Source of the DNA: Stictocephala bisonia
Taxonomy: Eukaryota; Arthropoda; Insecta; Hemiptera; Membracidae
Assembly (NCBI GenBank): GCA_035578905.1
Contig: JAQJVL010002649.1
Coordinates: forward strand, 1 to 64,000
Direction: 5' to 3'
DNA: 64,000 nucleotides
Positions 22,965-34,153 of this stretch are shown in pieces; position 1 is the stretch's first letter; each line of letters starts with the position of its first letter. The notes below the pieces were generated by a model. The model did not search any database. It was not told the origin of the DNA and saw only the letters and a program-made list of their open reading frames with translations. A program made the position numbers and the translations under genes.

Positions 22965-23181
22965 CTGTGCATGTTATCAACATATGTTCGGCCTACTGTG
23001 CATTTTATCAACATACCTTCGGCCTACTGTGCATGTTATCAACATACGTTCAGCCTACTGTGCATGTTATCAACATATGTTCGGCCTACTGTGCATGTTA
23101 TCAACATACGTTCAGCCTACTGTGCATGTTATCAACATACGTTCAGCCTACTGTGCATGTTATCAACATATATTCAGGCTA
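22965..23181. repeat. 31-bp tandem repeat, seven units
   Basis: Unit CTGTGCATGTTATCAACATA followed by CGTTCAGCCTA (or TGTTCGGCCTA) repeats seven times at exactly 31 bp. The last unit is diverged. Three overlapping plus-strand frames (75-125 codons) arise from it, one in each phase, because a 31-bp unit shifts frame at every copy. None is a supported gene. Confidence 0.95.
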
Positions 23182-24458
23182 AATTTGAATTATTTAATCT
23201 TCCTTCGAGATATTATAATAATTATTGCAAAAAACATTTACATGTCAATAAAAAACTACAAAAATTATTAATTTGTTTGTATTGTATTTGTTAATTAACT
23301 TGAAATCATGCACAGTAATAGGTTACATTTTAATTCATTAAACAGTGTTTTATGTTTCAGTAAAAAGCATATAACAGAACTTCCCGCTTAACACTAAACA
23401 CTGTAGGTCTATGTGTTACAACAATAACCAAGAAGGTGTAAACATAGAATAAGCAGATAACTGAGATATAAGTTTAGTGCTATTCGGAATCAGACCAACG
23501 ACAATTCAATGTATTTGCGCTAGGTTGTGATATTTACGAAAGCATTTCTTTTCACAGCCCATAGTCTATAATTTGCATTTTAGATCGGACAAGGCTGGAC
23601 GGCCTACGAGATCGACATTGCGCCCAACTCGAGCACTGGTTTGGGGCCTCCCTGGGACACCCCAATTAATGAAGGTAGGACTGTGCGCAACTCGTTAACG
23701 GCCGATTAATTACCTGGCCAGATCATGTGCACATTCCTTAGATATCGTCCTCTTTAATGTCTACGATGTTATAGAAATAAAACTTCCGCATGTTTGTGTA
23801 CACAAACCTTGGAAAAATAAATAAATGGATTCACTTGAAATTGTTACACAACATTTTATTTTTATACAATATTGTTTAGATACAATCTAGTTCCTGAAAT
23901 TGTAAACGGGCATTTCAAGAATTTCCTGACAACAAAATTTCATAAATGACAGTAAATGTCAGTGCTGAAAAAGTATCACTACTGTGACCAGCTGATTTAT
24001 GTTCATTTTATATCAAAATCATATCCAGTAACTATAGTTCCGTGATCTGATGATAGTTTATTTATGAAAACAACTGTAAGTTACTCTATTTAAGATAAAA
24101 TCAAGTACATAGCAAACCTTTATTTTTCTAACAACTAAAGTAAAAAATAACGACTAATAGTTTTAATGTCAGATTAGGTCACATCAAAGAGTGGCTGGGT
24201 TTAGCTAGTACTATATAAATAAAACAGAAAATATATAAATTCGGGAAGTTGTTAAGTATACTTCTGGGAAGGTTTGTGGTACGTTTTATTCACATCCGAC
24301 TTTAGAGATCATCCCAGTTGTCTTTAAAATTTCAATAGTCAGGTAATGGAGGTCGTGTATTTGTTTGAGTAATCATTAACAGTTGCGTTAAAACAAATCA
24401 AATGAAACTTTTGAAATGGATCAATGAATACTGTGGCCTTATCACTTAGTATATATAT
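23182..24458. other. Mostly AT-rich; GC island at 23580-23720
   Basis: 23580-23720 is less AT-rich and includes CGCCCAACTCGAGCACTGG, related to the degenerate array at 17.7 kb, and the shared 17-mer GCGCTAGGTTGTGATAT just upstream. It is probably a piece of the same unknown element. The rest shows no feature. Confidence 0.4.
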
Positions 24459-24756
24459 GGATCTTTTACGTTAATTCACTACCGCTTGATAAATATTCTT
24501 TTGTTCTAAAAACTGTTCCCCAATCATCTTTTGTTCACTGTTAGCGGATTCCTTATCCGCTAGGAATCCGATATCGCTGGCCTTATCTTATCGCTTTCCA
24601 AGAACTTACACGCAGATAGTGCGTTCGGCGGTAAGTCAATCATTGGATTTACCAGTTAGTTTGTGATCAACTATTATAGACACCTAACCTAATATAACCT
24701 AACCTAACCGTAATTGTGACAAAAAAGTAGTGGTAGTGAAGTAACGGAAAAGGTCC
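24459..24756 (-). mobile_element. MITE-1 copy C
   Basis: On the plus strand it begins GGATCTTTTACGTTAATTCA and ends with the inverted GTGAAGTAACGGAAAAGGTCC. The interior has TTATCCGCTAGGAATCCGAT, the CTTATCTTATCGCTTTCCAA block and a short CCTAACCTAACCG tract. It is inverted relative to copies A and B. Confidence 0.87.
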
Positions 24757-25084
24757 GAAAAAAATATCTCACGTAATAGGAATATTTGTGCCGATTTTAT
24801 AGTTAGTGTGGTCTGCCACTACTACTGGTTTACATTGCAATACACGAGACTACACAAACGCTCTCCTATTGGACATCAAAACACCTGGAACACCTGAAAA
24901 TTAGTAAAAGTTATAGATAATATTTATAAAATGTTAACATTTAAAATCCAAATATTTACTAAGTTTATCCCACAGCAAATCACAAGTACACACGTATAGT
25001 TTATTTTAAGTACATGTACCAGAGCATTTTTTACAGTAAATGCTGGAACTGCTAGGGGTATGGGAATGCTACAACCAATGGCGT

Positions 25085-25215
25085 GATGATGTAAGCCAGC
25101 TGCGGGTTTCTACCTTTCATGATTGTCTGACTTACGTCAAACGGCAACACCGCGCACCAGAGCTACTCTCAAAAACCACTAAACGCACTCATGTCATTCG
25201 GGAGATTCACAATAT
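25085..25215. repeat. Diverged single arm of the 7-8 kb foldback element
   Basis: TTTCTACC, GATTGTCTGACTTACGTCAA, CACCGCGCACCAGAGCTACT and CCACTAAACGCACTCATGTC follow the same order as the left arm at 7230-7345. The 70-codon frame at 25040-25252 lies across it and is not supported as a gene. Confidence 0.55.
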
Positions 25216-25454
25216 GAATTATAGTACTATATTTTTAAATTCACTGCATTGATGACCTGTTTTACAACCTGTTATAACTGACTAAAAGGAAGGTACGCGT
25301 TGAAATGTCAACATTGTTTTGTACTTCGATATTTCATACCGTATCTGCATGAAATACCGGATTCACAATGGACCCATTTTATCAGCAATATGTGGTTTGC
25401 TTGAAATAATTCAATACTTTGAAACGGCCCATTAATTTACAGAACAGTTAGACA

Positions 25455-25560
25455 CGCCCGTGATGGACGGAAGCGGAACTATGGAGAGTGTCCCCTCCGC
25501 TGCTGAAACCCTAAAATGTACTAAATACGACACGCAATTCACTCACTGTCCGGCCCAATT
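25455..25560 (+). mobile_element. tRNA-derived SINE fragment (SINE-t), plus copy
   Basis: GTGATGGACGGAAGCGGAAC and CCCCTCCGCTGCTGAAACCC, then AAATACGACACGCA and CACTGTCCGGCC, match the minus-strand copies at 54385-54510 and 4398-4515 in order. The A-box region is degraded. A 103-codon frame starting here (25460-25771) is therefore probably incidental. Confidence 0.5.
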
Positions 25561-25859
25561 ATATCTTTCAGAAACTGAACATCAGAAAATCACTGAATTA
25601 ACTTTTTCCTACATCTCAGATATTTCACATCATACTAGTTCTTTTACCCGTACTTTGCTAAGAAATAAACATTTAAACTGTAGGTTTTTCTTAATTAAAA
25701 TTAAATATTTAGTTGAAAAAAAGCAATGCTTAGTCTATTTCAAGAACATTCTTTTCATTTCAGAACGATGAGAACTAATGGAATTAATAAAATACGTCCA
25801 TAAGATTTTAATATAGTTCTAATAGGTTTTCTCTCTCCTTCCATGTACTTCCCACTTTT

Positions 25860-26320
25860 TCATTTCACACTCTACCTTCCTTCCCATCCTATTTTCTCCA
25901 TACTACTCCGCTGTAAATTCACGCATTCACATCTCCATTACCTCAAATCTCTTCTTGTCTAAGAGTCAATATTTTTCCATATAGTAAAACACTCCAAATA
26001 AGACATTTCATTAGTATTTTCCTCAGCTTGTTCAAAACGTTTCACAAAGTAAACTTCTATTTTTATTAAATCTTCTTTTTGCCATCGCAATCCTTTATTG
26101 TATTTCGTTTCTGCAACTCTTATCTTCTTCAGTCATACTTCCTGGATATTTAAAAATGTGTACCTGCTCTATTAATTGGTTGGTTCAAAATTCACTTCCT
26201 CTCTTCCTATCTTTGTTTTATTTGTCAATACACTTACTTTATTTAACCTGTTTATAGTTTCTATAAGCTATAAACTTCCTTGCTGATACAGCCGTATCGT
26301 CAGCAAAGGAGATCGTAATT
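25860..26320 (-). pseudogene. Decayed LINE reverse transcriptase fragment
   Basis: Translating the minus strand gives ISFADDTAVSAR near 26320-26280, the catalytic F/YADD box of a non-LTR reverse transcriptase. Further down, in shifting frames, come IGREEVNFE, FKYPGSMTEEDKSC, RIAMAKRRFNKN, MSYLECFTIWK and MEKIGW. Their order matches the reverse transcriptase thumb and C-terminal region of an insect LINE family that has FKYLGS and RIAMAK..FNK motifs. Several frameshifts and stops break it and no usable start is visible. The lineage differs from LINE-A and LINE-B. Possible C-terminal pieces of a similar family lie at 36476-36646 (+) and 45562-45690 (-). Confidence 0.75.
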
Positions 26321-27386
26321 AGAGGAAAATGCTGAAGCGAACTGTCAGTTTTCATGTTGTTAAATAGTTATTGGTCAGCAGCAGTACGAGGGGCCGTCAG
26401 TCATCTGGTGTGAAGGGTGTCTGATGGGGTCGTTATTTAACGCGTGAAAAATGAGGGTTCAAGCGTCTTTGGACTCTTCATGAGATAGGTGGGTATGAGG
26501 AGTATCGCCTATCATTTGTTATGTACAACAGTTTATGGGTGAGGGGTGACCAATAATTTACGATTATAACTTTAATGCGAATTCTTTGATATATTACGTG
26601 AAGCAGTTTTTTGTTAACGAAACTCCTTCCTTATTTCTTTCTCATTATAATATTCAAGAAGATGTAAATCTATCTTAACATCAGAGAGAGTAAGTTTGAT
26701 TCTTTTAGTGAAAGTTTTGTTTGATCTGTATATAAAAGGTGAATGAAAGTTTTTTATACATTATTACAACGTTCGACCAAATGTCACGAAAATATGGGTA
26801 GTTGTGTATTTTTCCCCATGGAAGGTTTTTATTTGCATCCAACTATATATGGATTTTATAGTTTGGTTCTAATGTAATTGAGTCACTTTGTTTGTTTAAT
26901 TGATCATCAGCTCTTAACTAAAATAAAACAAATGTAATCCTTTGATGTAGGCTAATTAATAAAATTGTGTGATTTGTTTACGCTGTAAATAAATGGTAAA
27001 TGAAGTGAAGTGATTCATCTACTGTAAATATATTTATATATTATGATTTTACTTAATACAGTTTAACCACTAATATTTGTAATTAAAATTCACATGCCTA
27101 GGTCGAAGGCTGTGGTGTCACAAGCGCAGTGAGTAACGGAGTTGTCAAGCGAAGCGTACAGCAATGTCCCCTAAATGTTTGATTCATTAGCCAAACAACT
27201 GCATATATGTAATGTATTCAAACAAATCTAAGTAGTTCATTAGATTTGCACTAGTTATTGAAGAACATTTTTCTATAGTGGCGTCTAAGGAACATCTTTC
27301 GTGTCATAAAGCATATCTAAACAACCAACATCGTTAACCTATCTTAGTTTAAAACTTGCTTATAATTTTTACAATTTGTTATATAT
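26321..27386. other. No gene recognised
   Basis: The first 250 bases are richer in G and continue the decayed element upstream (in its own orientation) of the FADD box, but I could not read motifs there. The remainder is AT-rich unique sequence. Confidence 0.4.
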
Positions 27387-27737
27387 CTTTCCCATTAATT
27401 TACTACCATTACTTTTTTTGTTTCCGTTAATTCACTACCGCTTGATAAATATTCTATTTCTCTAAAAACTGTTTCCCAATCATTGTTACGTCCAGTGTGG
27501 TATTTCTTATCCACTAGGAATCCGATATCATTGGCCTTATCTTCGATACCTTACCTGGTAAATCCAATGCATTCGGTGGTGAGTCTATCTTTGGATTTAG
27601 CAGTTTGTGATCAACTTTAGTAACAACTTAACCTAACTTAATCTAACCTGACCTAACCTAACTGTAATTGCGATAAAAAAAGTAGAGGTAGTGAAGTAAC
27701 GGAAAAAGTATCGGTAGTGAATTAACGGAAAAGGTCC
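27387..27737 (-). mobile_element. MITE-1 copy D
   Basis: The plus-strand left end has two nested terminal motifs (CCCATTAATTTACTACCATT, then TTTCCGTTAATTCACTACCG). The right end has the two inverted motifs (GAGGTAGTGAAGTAACGG and GTATCGGTAGTGAATTAACG). The interior holds the CTAGGAATCCGATATCATTGG block and CTAACCTGACCTAACCTAAC. The doubled terminal motif, also in copies B and G, seems ancestral for the family. Confidence 0.87.
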
Positions 27738-27744
27738 TTTTTAT

Positions 27745-27975
27745 GTAAAAACAAGAGACCGATCTCTTTCTTTGCCCATTCCCCATAAACTATTTATCTG
27801 GGTGGGAAACTTATTCACACTGAGTAAGAGGCAGAACCAGTGTGGCACAAGGTGATTATTACTGATAAGTACTTCCAGTATAATCCAGTATTCGAACCAG
27901 TGCTATATATAAACCATACTAAATGTCCTTACGTTTTAGACCACTCTGCCAATGGCTCACCCTCGTGTTTTGAAA
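27745..27975 (-). mobile_element. tRNA-derived SINE (SINE-u), minus strand
   Basis: Reverse-strand reading gives an A-box-like TTGGCAGAGTGGTCTAA and, about 40 bases on, a good B-box GGTTCGAATAC, as in a Leu/Ser-type tRNA head. A body follows with CTTACTCAGTGTGAATAAG and AGAGATCGGTCTCT. The body recurs at 47880-48050 (-) with CTTACTCTGTCTGATTAG and AGAGATCGGCCTCT. It abuts MITE-1 copy D. The cloverleaf is not intact, so this is a SINE with internal pol III promoter boxes and not a tRNA gene. Confidence 0.65.
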
Positions 27976-27989
27976 TAGGATTAAAAAAT

Positions 27990-28977
27990 TGTGTTATCAA
28001 TTATATTTAGATGATTTCATTATAAATTCTTATAAATATTCAAACTTTCTAATCGAATTAGTATATGTAATTATTGATAATTTATTTTTATTTTCAACTT
28101 ATTATTACATTTTTATTCTCTCAATAACAACGAGTGTTCTCCCTTTTTCACCTCACTCATTTCCACCTTTAACACTACTCTAATTCTGGAAGGAAAAGCC
28201 ATTACAAGTGTTTTGATTAAATCTAATCAGATAGTTCACTAAAAAACCGATAAGTTCTTCCAACAAAATTGCAGTATGGGATGCAATATCTATGTACATT
28301 TTACGAATAATAAAAATATACATTTATTATTAATTGATTCGAAATACATTATACATTATAATAAATGTATTATAGTTCTTTTCCTTTTTGAATATTTATA
28401 TAACTTGTTAAATTATTCTAACAAAACATCTTCACTGTTACTGTTTGGAAAACTTTAAATGTTTTATTCATTTATATTTAAACACTGCAAATGCTAATAC
28501 AAAACAAATCATAAAACGCCTTGATTAATATTTGAATAAGATTGTAATTCTATTGAAGAATGAGCAGTAAAATTGAATTTATTAAATATTAATTAATATA
28601 TGAACACTTCGTTTTACGGTAAAACGATTACTGAGTGAACTTTATTGAATTTTAAATATTTAATCTTTATGGGAAGGTTTGCAATATAAATCATACTCTT
28701 GGCTAGCGAATGACACTGAATATTGAAGGTAAATTCCAGCTGACACCAGACTACAAACGGTAACAAGGGTAGACCGAAGTCTAATTCTGGTGCAAGATAA
28801 TGGACTTATGGATAAGGTTTTAAGTCGAAGGTGAAAGTGGTAATTATTGAATATAGCACGCTATGCTTTTTTTTTTTGGTTTTTTCAAAACCTTCATAAA
28901 ATGGGCTGGCTATGATAGTATTCATCAAAATGTATTGGTTTTATGAGGTACGTTTTTGTTGTCCCAGCCTGTGGGCC
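27990..28977. other. AT-rich, no feature recognised
   Basis: The short plus-strand frames at 27989-28183 and 28276-28458 encode only hydrophobic, low-complexity peptide with no start context or motif. A T-run lies near 28869. No gene is supported. Confidence 0.4.
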
Positions 28978-29075
28978 ATAAATGTAACCTAACCAAACCT
29001 AACATATCTTAATATAGCTTAACACAACCTAACAAAACTTAACCTAAACTAACTTAAACCTAACCTAACAATATT
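28978..29075. repeat. Degenerate (AACCT)n tract outside MITE-1
   Basis: About 100 bases of loosely repeated AACCTAACC-like pentamers (AATGTAACCTAACCAAACCT at the start, CTTAAACCTAACCTAACA at the end). The MITE-1 terminal and body blocks are absent. It resembles degraded arthropod telomere-type repeat or an expanded pentamer tract. Confidence 0.65.
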
Positions 29076-29970
29076 CAACATATCCAACAACGTTACTTAA
29101 TCCAGAAAATTTCAGCCGCAATTGCTCTTGGTAATCCGATTGCAAAACTCTCGATTTATTTGTGAACACTTAAAAACTCCGCATAATATGAGTACCCACA
29201 ACGCTATATTTACGGAAACATCAAGCTTTCTTTATTTTCGTGATTCTAGGCTTTTCACCCGAAAATTTTTTGTCTTTTTAGAATGATCCTTTATTATGAG
29301 GGTTTGAAGAAAACATTTTAAATTCCATAATATCCTATAAAGACCCATTTATACAGACATTACTGGTTGTTTGCCTATAATACTACGAAGAAATCTAAAT
29401 AAGTTGTGTGCTCTTTAAGAAATACTCGTATATTATATACTGGAATGAGTGTCATAGAATATTACTATAATATTAGTTATTTATGATTAATTTAATCCAA
29501 ATAATAAATAGATATTTTACTTCGAAATCTAATTTAAATTATATAACAAAAGAGCTCGAAACCAAAAAATAATATGATTATATCTTTTACCATAAGGGAG
29601 GTAAATATGACTAGCCAAATATATAATACTTTATTTTCTAATAACTTTTGGACATACCGGAAATGTGTTTTGATACCTCCAGCAAAAGCTTTTAACTAAG
29701 TAGATGGCACTTCAGTTAATGAGAAATATATTTAAATATCTCGGTTTAAGGAAGAAACTGCCATAAACGTCTTTGAAATTTATTACCATAGAGACGGACT
29801 ATTTAAATAATCATTTCCTTAAAATCCAAATTTATACAAATCAAATGATAACTAACTTTACAAATAAAAAGTACCGTCACTACCTTATTCACTATTTACA
29901 ATATCCTATATTATAAATATATTTTTATCATAAACATACATGGATGATCTTTTTAAGAAATTTTCTGGAT

Positions 29971-30247
29971 ATTTCCGGTAATTCACTACCACTACTTATT
30001 TTGTTTCAATTAATTCACTACCACTTGATAAATAGTGTATTGCTCTAAAAACTAATCCCCACTCATTTTTACGTCCATTGTGGTATTCCTTATCTGCTAG
30101 GAATCCGATATCGCTGGCCTTATCTTATCGCTTTCCAAGAACTTACACACAGAGAGCACATTCGGTGGTAAGTCAATCATTGGATTTACCAGTTTGTGAC
30201 AAACTTTTGTAGCCACCTAACCTAACCTGACCTAACCTGACCTGACC
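29971..30247 (-). mobile_element. MITE-1 copy E, one end truncated
   Basis: It starts with nested motifs TTTCCGGTAATTCACTACCA and CAATTAATTCACTACCAC, carries TTATCTGCTAGGAATCCGAT and the CTTATCTTATCGCTTTCC block, and reaches CACCTAACCTAACCTGACC, but stops near 30247 without the other terminal repeat. Confidence 0.83.
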
Positions 30248-30577
30248 ATTTGTCAAACTTTACCACATTGTTCAGTTGGTCAATAATAATAAATAATACG
30301 ATATAACACGTGTCTTATCACGTCTCTGTTTCTGTATATTATTTTTACAAAAACTTAAATATCACAACATTGGTTTAAGATGAAATACTGAAACTTGCTG
30401 TGAATGTTTACCTAAATACTGAACTTTTTTTATTTACCAATAAAAATCAATTTCAAAACAATGACAATTTAAAAAATGCATTGCTAAATATCTGAAAACA
30501 GTTATGAATGGTTTTTTTAATTGCCACCATTTTGAAACGGCTTTTTCAAGAAAAACTAAAATGTTCAGTGAAATGAA

Positions 30578-30615
30578 TCGTACTTAGATAGGTACTGTCA
30601 TATATCTAAGTACGA
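30578..30615. other. Perfect hairpin, 13-bp stem
   Basis: TCGTACTTAGATA (30578-30590) and TATCTAAGTACGA (30603-30615) are exact reverse complements around a 12-base loop. No run of T follows, so it is not a typical pol III or rho-independent signal. It could be the relic of a small foldback insertion. Confidence 0.7.
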
Positions 30616-30952
30616 TATTTTGAGTGGGTTCAATTGTAATAAATAACTATCCTCAATGCAAAAATGCTATAATATAATAATTTAAAATTACTGTTGCAAA
30701 CTTGACTCGTGTAAGCATATTCTAAGAATACAACGTAAAAACTTGCATTTTACGATATGTTTCCTGCAGCTTAATTAATCATATCAACAAATACCCTACA
30801 CATGTTTTAAAAGATTCTAAATTTCGTATTTTAAAGTATAGGCTTTCTTGAAAATAATATCTGGAATATTATTTTTCTTCACAAAATACACTTAGATTAT
30901 TTTGTAGATCTCTGTAGCCCGTCGGAATATAACAATCTCGTGTTACTGCCAG

Positions 30953-31219
30953 TTAGTATATAGTGGAATGTGTGCATATCTGACGGGAGAGCCAAAATGT
31001 ATCCTCAGAGAGTTTGTAGTTGACATGTTTGATTTCCATTTGAGGATGTTTGGCATCTGTCTTCTGTCCACTGCACGCGCAAACATACTTAGACTGATGG
31101 GGTTGGAAAATGTTGGCTTTTAACTCTAACATAGCACACTTGGCTCCACCAGACTCCACAAAAAATTTATTATTGATATTTCTTAGTTTAGGTTTGTCGT
31201 GGACATTATCGGTACGCAT
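30953..31219 (-). CDS. Unrecognised 88-aa open frame, doubtful exon
   Basis: This frame sits in a segment less AT-rich than its surroundings. The predicted peptide has a mixed composition (FFVESGGAKCAMLELKANIF, YVCACSGQKTD, NYKLSEDTFWL) unlike the K/I/N/F-rich random frames nearby, with several Cys. I recognise no family. It has no close neighbour of known function and no clear splice sites were identified. It may be an exon or a TE relic, or chance. Confidence 0.15.
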   Translation of the reverse strand: MRTDNVHDKPKLRNINNKFFVESGGAKCAMLELKANIFQPHQSKYVCACSGQKTDAKHPQMEIKHVNYKLSEDTFWLSRQICTHSTIY

Positions 31220-32394
31220 ATAAATTTAGTTGGTAGCTCCAAAGATCAACCACCACTATCGGCCACCTCAATCGCCATCTGTAAGCTGACTACTACATCC
31301 CTATTTATCTTGGGATGTTTGTGATTGTTTTTTTGTTCCCCCTGTGAGCTGTTTGTGATTGCGTTTATCTTTATTGTGTGCATTGGTAAAATGGGTCACA
31401 ATAATGCATGTAGCTAATTTGTAAAGCAACTCACATTTTTTATTTTACTTAGTATAAAATAAATGGTTAATAAAATAAATTATACAAATATAGTTTTTTT
31501 TAAATTGGCGTTTTTCGTGGTTACATTTGCTTATATTTTCGATTATTTGCAAGGTAGGTCATAACTGATGAGGAATACATTTTTATATTGATTCCACATG
31601 TTTTTAAGGTACAAATACTGTATAGTTTTTCTCAGAACTTTATAAATATATTTTCAAAAACATTTTGTTTGTAACCAATATATTAATGATATACACAATG
31701 GTCTAAAATAGTGACAAACAAACCTAATTTAAGGAAACATTGTTTATATTTTGAATGTTTTAAAAGAATTTTGAAGTGGAGTCCAGTAAACCTTAATGTA
31801 CTGATTGAATAACTAAGATATAATACGTGTTTGTTTGTAAGGGAATATTGTAATAAAGCAGAATGTAGCAAATTAATATTGTTCCTTGCTAAAAAAGGTA
31901 TGATTTACGAGATAAAAATAAAAACACTCGATGTATCATATAAAAATAAATGAATAGAAAACTATGGTGCATTAACGTCAATATTGTTTCCAAGAACTTT
32001 TAATACTATTCAATCTATTAACTAACCACTTGGTTCGCATTGGTATTTTCTTTCAATCATTCATTATGAAGACGATATGTGGGCGAATAAGAGGGTCAAA
32101 TAAATTAAATACCGTTTTAAATTGATATTTTAAATTCATTCACTTCCTTAACTTAAGCTTTAAAAAGTTTATTTATTTTAACTATATATGTCATAAGGTT
32201 TACAACGATCCCAAGTAAATAAGTTTGCGACCTCTAGAAGCCAATTCTTTTAAGAAATTAATAAGAACTTTTTTCTTGAAATGATAAAATTCTGAAATGT
32301 ATGAATCTTGTAGAAAACATTCCTTCAACTGCATATTGTAATATATTGATGGTGTTTTTAGTAATGAAGGTGCAAAGTTCATCATTACTGACTA

Positions 32395-32510
32395 AGGTCA
32401 CCCGTTCCTTAAAAAGAGTCATTTATTAACAGCCCAATAGGAACCTACAGGTTTACTTGGAATCCGAACCAATCAGGATTTGTCTGAATTTCAGTTAATA
32501 TTGTAGATAT
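32395..32510 (+). repeat. DR-1 copy 2 (short)
   Basis: Holds GAGTCATTTATTAACAGCCC, ACTTGGAATCCGAACCAATC and TTTGTCTGAATTTCAGTTAA in the same order as DR-1 copies at 5.4 and 41.2 kb. It begins about ten bases past the left DR-2 arm. Confidence 0.65.
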
Positions 32511-32692
32511 TGTTAATATCAAGTACATAATGTACTTAAACATTAATTGTTATTTAGCTGTCTAGCCTAATTAAGCTATTTAAGAGACTCTTACTCAAAT
32601 ATTCTCAATTTATGTACACATGAACATTAATAACTAAATAAATAAGATAATAAGAAAAAATATAAATCTTATTCATTAAATATTAATGACTT

Positions 32693-33140
32693 ACTGTTGG
32701 TGCAGAATTTATTTGTACCCGAGTTTGAAGTTCATAGACTCTTAAGAAACTAAGGAGTCTATGAAAATTCCAATTACAACATTGTTTTCCTCGTTTAATT
32801 GTACATCATGACATATGCATTTTTTAAATTACTGTAAGTTTTAATCAAATACCTCTATTTTAATGGTCTATTTGGAACAAAAAGGTATTGGAATTTTAAC
32901 TAGTTTCACTGTGAATAAACTTTACACTTTTGTTACTAAAAAACACGTTAATCCTTTATATTTTATACCAGGTTGACAGGAGTGTTTTTAAAATTTTCTA
33001 AATTTTAGAATTTCAACTTTTGAAAACAAATCTTGAAATAATTTCTTGAAACAACAGCTTGTTGGCTTCTAGAGGCCTTAAAATTAATAACTTGGTCACG
33101 TTGTGATCCTTATAACACGTATAGTTACGATACATTACTT
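32693..33140 (+). repeat. DR-2 copy, plus, diverged
   Basis: Blocks TACCCGAGTTTGAAGTTCAT, CCAATTACAACATTGTTTTC, GTTTCACTGTGAATAAACTT and GTTGGCTTCTAGAGGCC follow the order seen in the fuller copy at 33325-33812. It has many substitutions and breaks the short frame kept in the inverted arms. Confidence 0.75.
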
Positions 33141-33324
33141 TTATATACGTAAGTAAATTTAAGTATTTTTAAAGTATATTTATTGTATATTGAAGTATAT
33201 TATTTGTAAGTATATTTTAAAATATTAATTTTAAAAATCACTTCAAAAATATTTACCCTATGGAATAATATATGTAAAAAAATGAAATAATAATCGCTTA
33301 ATAATAATTTTCGAATATTTGAAA

Positions 33325-33812
33325 CCTACTGTCGGTGCTGATATTATGTACACTCGAGTTTAAAGTTTGTTTACTAAGTAACTAAGGGACTATGAAAAAT
33401 CCAATTACACCATTGTTTTCTCCGTTTAATTGTACGTTAATAAGTTGTTATTCCTTTTTGTATAATTGTTATCCTAGGTGGAACAAAAAATGTACCGGAA
33501 ATTTAATTAGTTTTCACTGTGCAACAACTTTGCACCTTCATTACTAAAAACACCATCAATATATTACAATATGCAGTTGAAAGGAATGTTTTCTACAAGA
33601 TTCATAAATTTCAGAATTTTATAGTTTCAAGAAAAAAGGTTCTTATTAATTTCCTAAAAGAATTGGCTTCTAGAGGTCGCAAACTTATTTACTTGGGATC
33701 GTTGTAAACCTTATGAGATATATAGTTAAGATAAATAAACTTTTTAAAGCTTAAGTTAAGGAAGTGAATGAATTTAAAATATCAATTTAAAACGGTATTT
33801 AATTTATTTAAA
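33325..33812 (+). repeat. DR-2 copy, plus, fullest
   Basis: This includes the 5' half (TACTGTCGGTGCTGATATTA, CCAATTACACCATTGTTTTC, TAGGTGGAACAAAAAATGTA) and the 3' half that forms the right arm of the inverted pair. I take it as the reference copy. No terminal repeats or protein motif were recognised. Confidence 0.78.
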
Positions 33813-34153
33813 TCAGTATACAATCACTTCATTTACTTAGGCGAAAAATGTTATGAGTGATTGTGCCGAATGAATGTAGTTTTGAATAAATGTTATGAAT
33901 AACTGTGGTTTTGTTTGAGATAGTCAAAATATTTTTAAGTTTTAATATAATTTTTCACATTTTTTGACTTTATAATATGTTTTACTTCGTACATTGCAAT
34001 TTCTATTTTGTATTTCCTTGTAAATTGTTATTTATATTTGAAAATATCTTATTATGTATGATGAGGTTAAGTGGTAGAGAGGGCTTTGCAGCCCTAACTT
34101 CGCCTCTTGAATATAAATAAAGACGTTTTTCATTTCATTTTCATTTCATTTAT
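33813..34153 (+). mobile_element. Non-LTR 3' end with conserved tail hairpin
   Basis: GAGGTTAAGTGGTAGAGAGG, then GCTTTGCAGCCCTAACTTCG and CCTCTTGAATATAAATAAAG, end in a (CATTT)n run (about 34128-34150). GAGG..CCTC and GGGCT..AGCCC form a nested hairpin. The same tail core appears in the SINE at 16.6 kb. It lies exactly between two DR-2 copies, so it is probably a 5'-truncated LINE or SINE insertion. Confidence 0.6.

Larger units (their letters stand above)
32099..33812. repeat. Inverted pair of repeat DR-2 copies (about 285-bp arms)
   Basis: The left arm 32099-32384 and right arm 33525-33812 are close reverse complements; for example TTGCGACCTCTAGAAGCCAA pairs with TTGGCTTCTAGAGGTCGCAA, and ACTGCATATTGTAATATATT with AATATATTACAATATGCAGT. 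The spacer of about 1.1 kb includes another direct copy of the same family (32693-33140). Both arms keep a 61-62-codon frame ending in a peptide LKELASRGRKLIYLGSL, probably only because the arms are so similar. Confidence 0.88.

Noticed and set aside
22894..23294. Three overlapping plus-strand frames (75-125 codons)
   Set aside because: All translate the 31-bp tandem repeat in rotating phases; none has a non-repeat domain.
32200..33707. Conserved 61-62-codon frame kept in two places
   Set aside because: Both lie in the arms of one recent inverted duplication, so similarity does not imply selection; other DR-2 copies break the frame.
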